From NCBI GenBank assembly GCA_038231215.1, contig JBBRLS010000013.1:21409-85408 (forward strand): DNA of 64,000 bases. The letters are read 5' to 3'. A program made the position numbers and the translations under genes. The notes under the pieces were generated by a model, which searched no databases, was not told the origin of the DNA, and saw only the letters and a list, made by a program, of their open reading frames with translations. This DNA is from Schlegelella_A sp038231215 (lineage in GTDB: Bacteria > Pseudomonadota > Gammaproteobacteria > Burkholderiales > Burkholderiaceae_C). Positions 61,501 through 64,000 of this stretch are shown here, in pieces; the first letter of the stretch is position 1, and the number at the start of each line of letters is the position of its first letter.

Positions 61501-64000
61501 CTGGGGCAGCGGCCGACTCCTGACGCTCGGCGGCGCCAGCGCCGGCGCGACAACCGTCAATACCGCGTTCGTCTTCGCCAACCCCATCGCCGTGGTCTCG
61601 GGCGCCGGCGCCGACATCACGCTCGCCGCGCCCCTGGTGAGCACGAGCAGTGCGACCGGGCCGACGCTGACCCTGGCCGCCGGCCGCAACTTTCTCAACA
61701 CGGCTGGCGCCGCGGCGCTCGACCCGGGCGCCGGCGTCTGGCGCGTCTGGTCGACCGACCCAGGCGCGGACAGCCGCGGCGGGCTCGCCCCGGCCTTCAA
61801 GCAATACAACGCCACCTATGGCGTGACGCCGGTGCTGGGCAGCGGCAACGGCGCGCTGTACACGGTCGCGCCGGTGCTGACGCCGGTGCTCGCCGGACCG
61901 GTCGCCAAGGTCTACGACGGCACCACCGTCGCCACCCTGGCCCCGGCCAACACCGCCGTGACCGGAACGATCGACGGCGACAGCGCCACGATCGCGGTCG
62001 CAGCGGCGAGCTACGACACGCGCAACGTCGGCGCCGGCAAGATCGTCACCGGAACGGGCGTGACGCTGACCAGCGCTAGCAACGGCGCGATCCCGGTCTA
62101 CGGCTACGCGCTCTCGAGCAGCAGCGCCGCGGCACCGATCGGCACGATCACGGCGGCGCCGCTGACGCTCGGTGCGGTCGCCGACAGCCGCGTCTACAAC
62201 GGCACTACGAACTCGGCTGGGGCGCCGACCATCACCGGTCTGGTCGGCGGCGACACCGTTACCGCGCTCGGCCAGAGCTTCGACAGCCGCAACGCCGGGT
62301 CGCGGACCCTTGTCGTCAACGGCGGCTACACGGTCAACGACGGCAACGGCGGCGCCAACTACAGCGTCGCCACGAACAGCTCTGCCGGCACCATCACCCA
62401 GGCGGTGCTGACGCTCGGTGCGGTCGCCGACACTCGCACCTACAACGGCACGACCGCGTCGGCCGCAGCGCCGACGATCGCCGGCCTGGTCGCAGGCGAC
62501 ACGGTCACATCGCTGGCGCAGAGCTTCGACAGCCGCAACGCGGGGGCACGCAACCTCATCGTCAACGGCGGCTACACGGTCAACGATGGCAACGGAGGCG
62601 TCAACTACAGCGTCGCGACGACGACGGCTTCGGGAAGCATCACCCAGGCGGCGCTGACGCTCGGCGCCGTCGCCGACAGCCGCGTCTACAACGGCACCTC
62701 CTCCTCCGCGGCAGCGCCAACAGTCGCCGGCTTGGTCGCGGGCGACACGATCACGTCGCTGGCCCAGGGCTTCGACAGCAAGAACGCCGGGCCGCGCACC
62801 CTGACTCCGAGCGGCTACGTGGTCAACGACGGCAACTCGGGGGCCAATTACTCGGTCACGACGCAGACCGCCGCGGGAACGATTACGCAAGCCGCACTCG
62901 TCATCGGCGCTGCCGCCGACACCAAGGTCTACGATGCGACGGTCAGCTCCTCAGCGGTGCCCAGCGTCGTGACCGGCCTGGTCGGAAGCGACACCGTGAC
63001 GGCGCTGGTGCAGACCTTCGACAGCAAGAACGCCGGCGCGCGCACGCTGGCCCCGAGCGGCTATGTGGTCAACGACGGCAACTCGGGCGCCAACTACTCG
63101 GTGACGACGCAGTCGGCTGCGGGAACGATCACCCCGGCCGCACTCGTCATCGGTGCGACCTCCGACACCAAGGTCTACGACGCCACGACGAGCTCGGCGG
63201 CCGCGCCGACCGTCGTCTCGGGTCTCAAGGGAAGCGACACCGTCACTTCGCTGACCCAGGCCTTCGACAGCAAGAACGCCGGGTCGCGCACCCTGACTCC
63301 GAGCGGCTACAGCGTCAACGACGGCAATGCCGGGGCCAACTACAGCGTGACGACGACGACGGCCGCGGGAACGATCACCCAGGCCGCGCTCGTCATCGGC
63401 GCTGCCGCCGACACCAAGGTCTACGACGCGACCACAACCTCGACGGCCGCTGCGACTGTCGTCTCCGGCCTCGTCGGCACCGATACCGTCACTTCGCTGA
63501 CCCAGACCTTCGACAGCAAGAACGCCGGCGCGCGCACGCTGGCTCCGACCGGCTACAGCGTCAACGACGGCAACTCGGGTGCCAACTACTCGGTGACGAC
63601 GCAGTCGGCTGCGGGAACGATCAGCCAGGCCGCACTCGTCATCGGTGCAACCTCCGACACCAAGGTCTACGACGCCACGACGAGTTCGGGGATTTCGCCA
63701 ACTGTCGTTTCGGGCCTCAAGGGCACCGACTTCGTACTTTCGCTGACCCAGACTTTCGACAGCAAGAACGCCGGCGCGCGCACCCTGACGCCGACCGGCT
63801 ATACCGTCATCGACGGCAACGCGGGCGCCAACTACTCGGTGACGACGCAGACGGCTGCCGGAACGATCACCCCGGCCGCACTCGTCATCGGTGCAACCTC
63901 TGACACCAAGGTCTACGACGCGACCACAACCTCGACGGCCGCTGCGACTGTCGTCTCCGGCCTCGTCGGCACCGATACCGTCACTTCGCTGACCCAGACC
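56927..64000 (+). CDS. Giant two-partner-secretion adhesin, downstream frame (runs off window end)
   Basis: Continuation of the adhesin in frame after the missing base, open from 56927 to the last codon at 63998-64000; its end lies outside the window. Residues to about 61100 continue the Gly/Ala/Ser/Thr-rich beta-helix. At about 61830-61860 a transition segment (VWSTDPGADSRGG, then QYNATYG) leads to YDG-type repeats starting KVYDGTT. It is not a separate gene: it has no start codon with signal peptide, and the supermodule order is unbroken across 56927. The product would be a surface fibre of at least 4300 residues. Interpretation as one gene with a frameshift is supported by repeat spacing; whether the mutation is biological is unknown. 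Confidence 0.8.
61900..64000 (+). repeat. Tandem YDG-type repeats of about 246 bp
   Basis: Motif KVYDGTT or KVYDATT, or RVYNGTT, recurs near 61910, 62192, 62439, 62685, 62925, 63168, 63416, 63661 and 63908. Each unit of about 82 residues continues with a stretch ending NDGN(S/A)GANYSVTT and GTIT. The last units are nearly identical: 63410-63508 and 63902-64000 match over all 99 bases, with a spacing of 492 bases, or two units. Confidence 0.88.

Overview
This window is a GC-rich, densely coded bacterial chromosome segment. Gene content points to a betaproteobacterium of the order Burkholderiales: a PEP-CTERM exported protein, OxyR next to Dps, GTP-type PEP carboxykinase, the IlvE / CHCC zinc finger / WaaF order, a cytochrome c5-like protein, a DUF2145 protein and a very large two-partner-secretion (TPS) type adhesin. 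The family is inferred from protein resemblance read by eye; no search was run. I see no phage, IS element, CRISPR array or rRNA. The only RNA gene found is a tRNA-Arg(CCG).

Layout. 1-1320: end of a taurine/sulfonate/nitrate-type ABC importer (permease fragment plus ATPase). 1322-6050, opposite strand: a compact putative catabolic operon (NAD-dependent epimerase-like protein, GNAT, DHDPS-family aldolase/lyase, enolase-superfamily protein) with overlapping or nearly adjacent genes. 6157-10068: a 1303-residue orphan, Lys/Ala/Glu-rich, largely coiled-coil protein of lower GC, lying directly 3' of the tRNA-Arg. 10397-18932: di-haem cytochrome c, a YheT hydrolase pair, an ECF sigma/anti-sigma pair, WaaF, CHCC zinc finger, IlvE and RadA. 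19054-27881: PEP-CTERM protein, ArfB, alanine racemase, LplT, EamA exporter, glutathione peroxidase, aromatic aminotransferase, YegD and a TPR protein. 27906-41092: metallophosphoesterase, SEC-C protein, PckG, a TupA-like binding protein with a MOSC protein, old yellow enzyme, RlmJ, a regulator, YiaA, DUF2145 with a small partner, an MFS-PlsC fusion, YihY and a CBS protein. 41247-50707: Tgt, a PQQ-type sugar dehydrogenase, QueA, RecG, a Yip1 protein, a solute-binding protein, OxyR and Dps.

50973-64000 (end of window) is one giant TPS adhesin gene. It has a signal peptide, a filamentous-haemagglutinin N-terminal domain, about 9 kb of Gly/Ala/Ser/Thr-rich beta-helix repeats organised in supermodules of about 1.89 kb, and then a run of YDG-type repeats of about 246 bp that continues past the window end. 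A single missing base at about 56924-56928 splits the reading frame. The spacing of the supermodules independently supports this, since it is one base short of a multiple of three across the site.

A dispersed palindromic repeat (core tcctgagcgaagcgaagga and its inverse) occurs four times. In two places it supplies the stop codon of the neighbouring gene. No intergenic stretch exceeds 300 bases; the longest is 50708-50972, where I see nothing recognisable apart from the leader of the adhesin gene.
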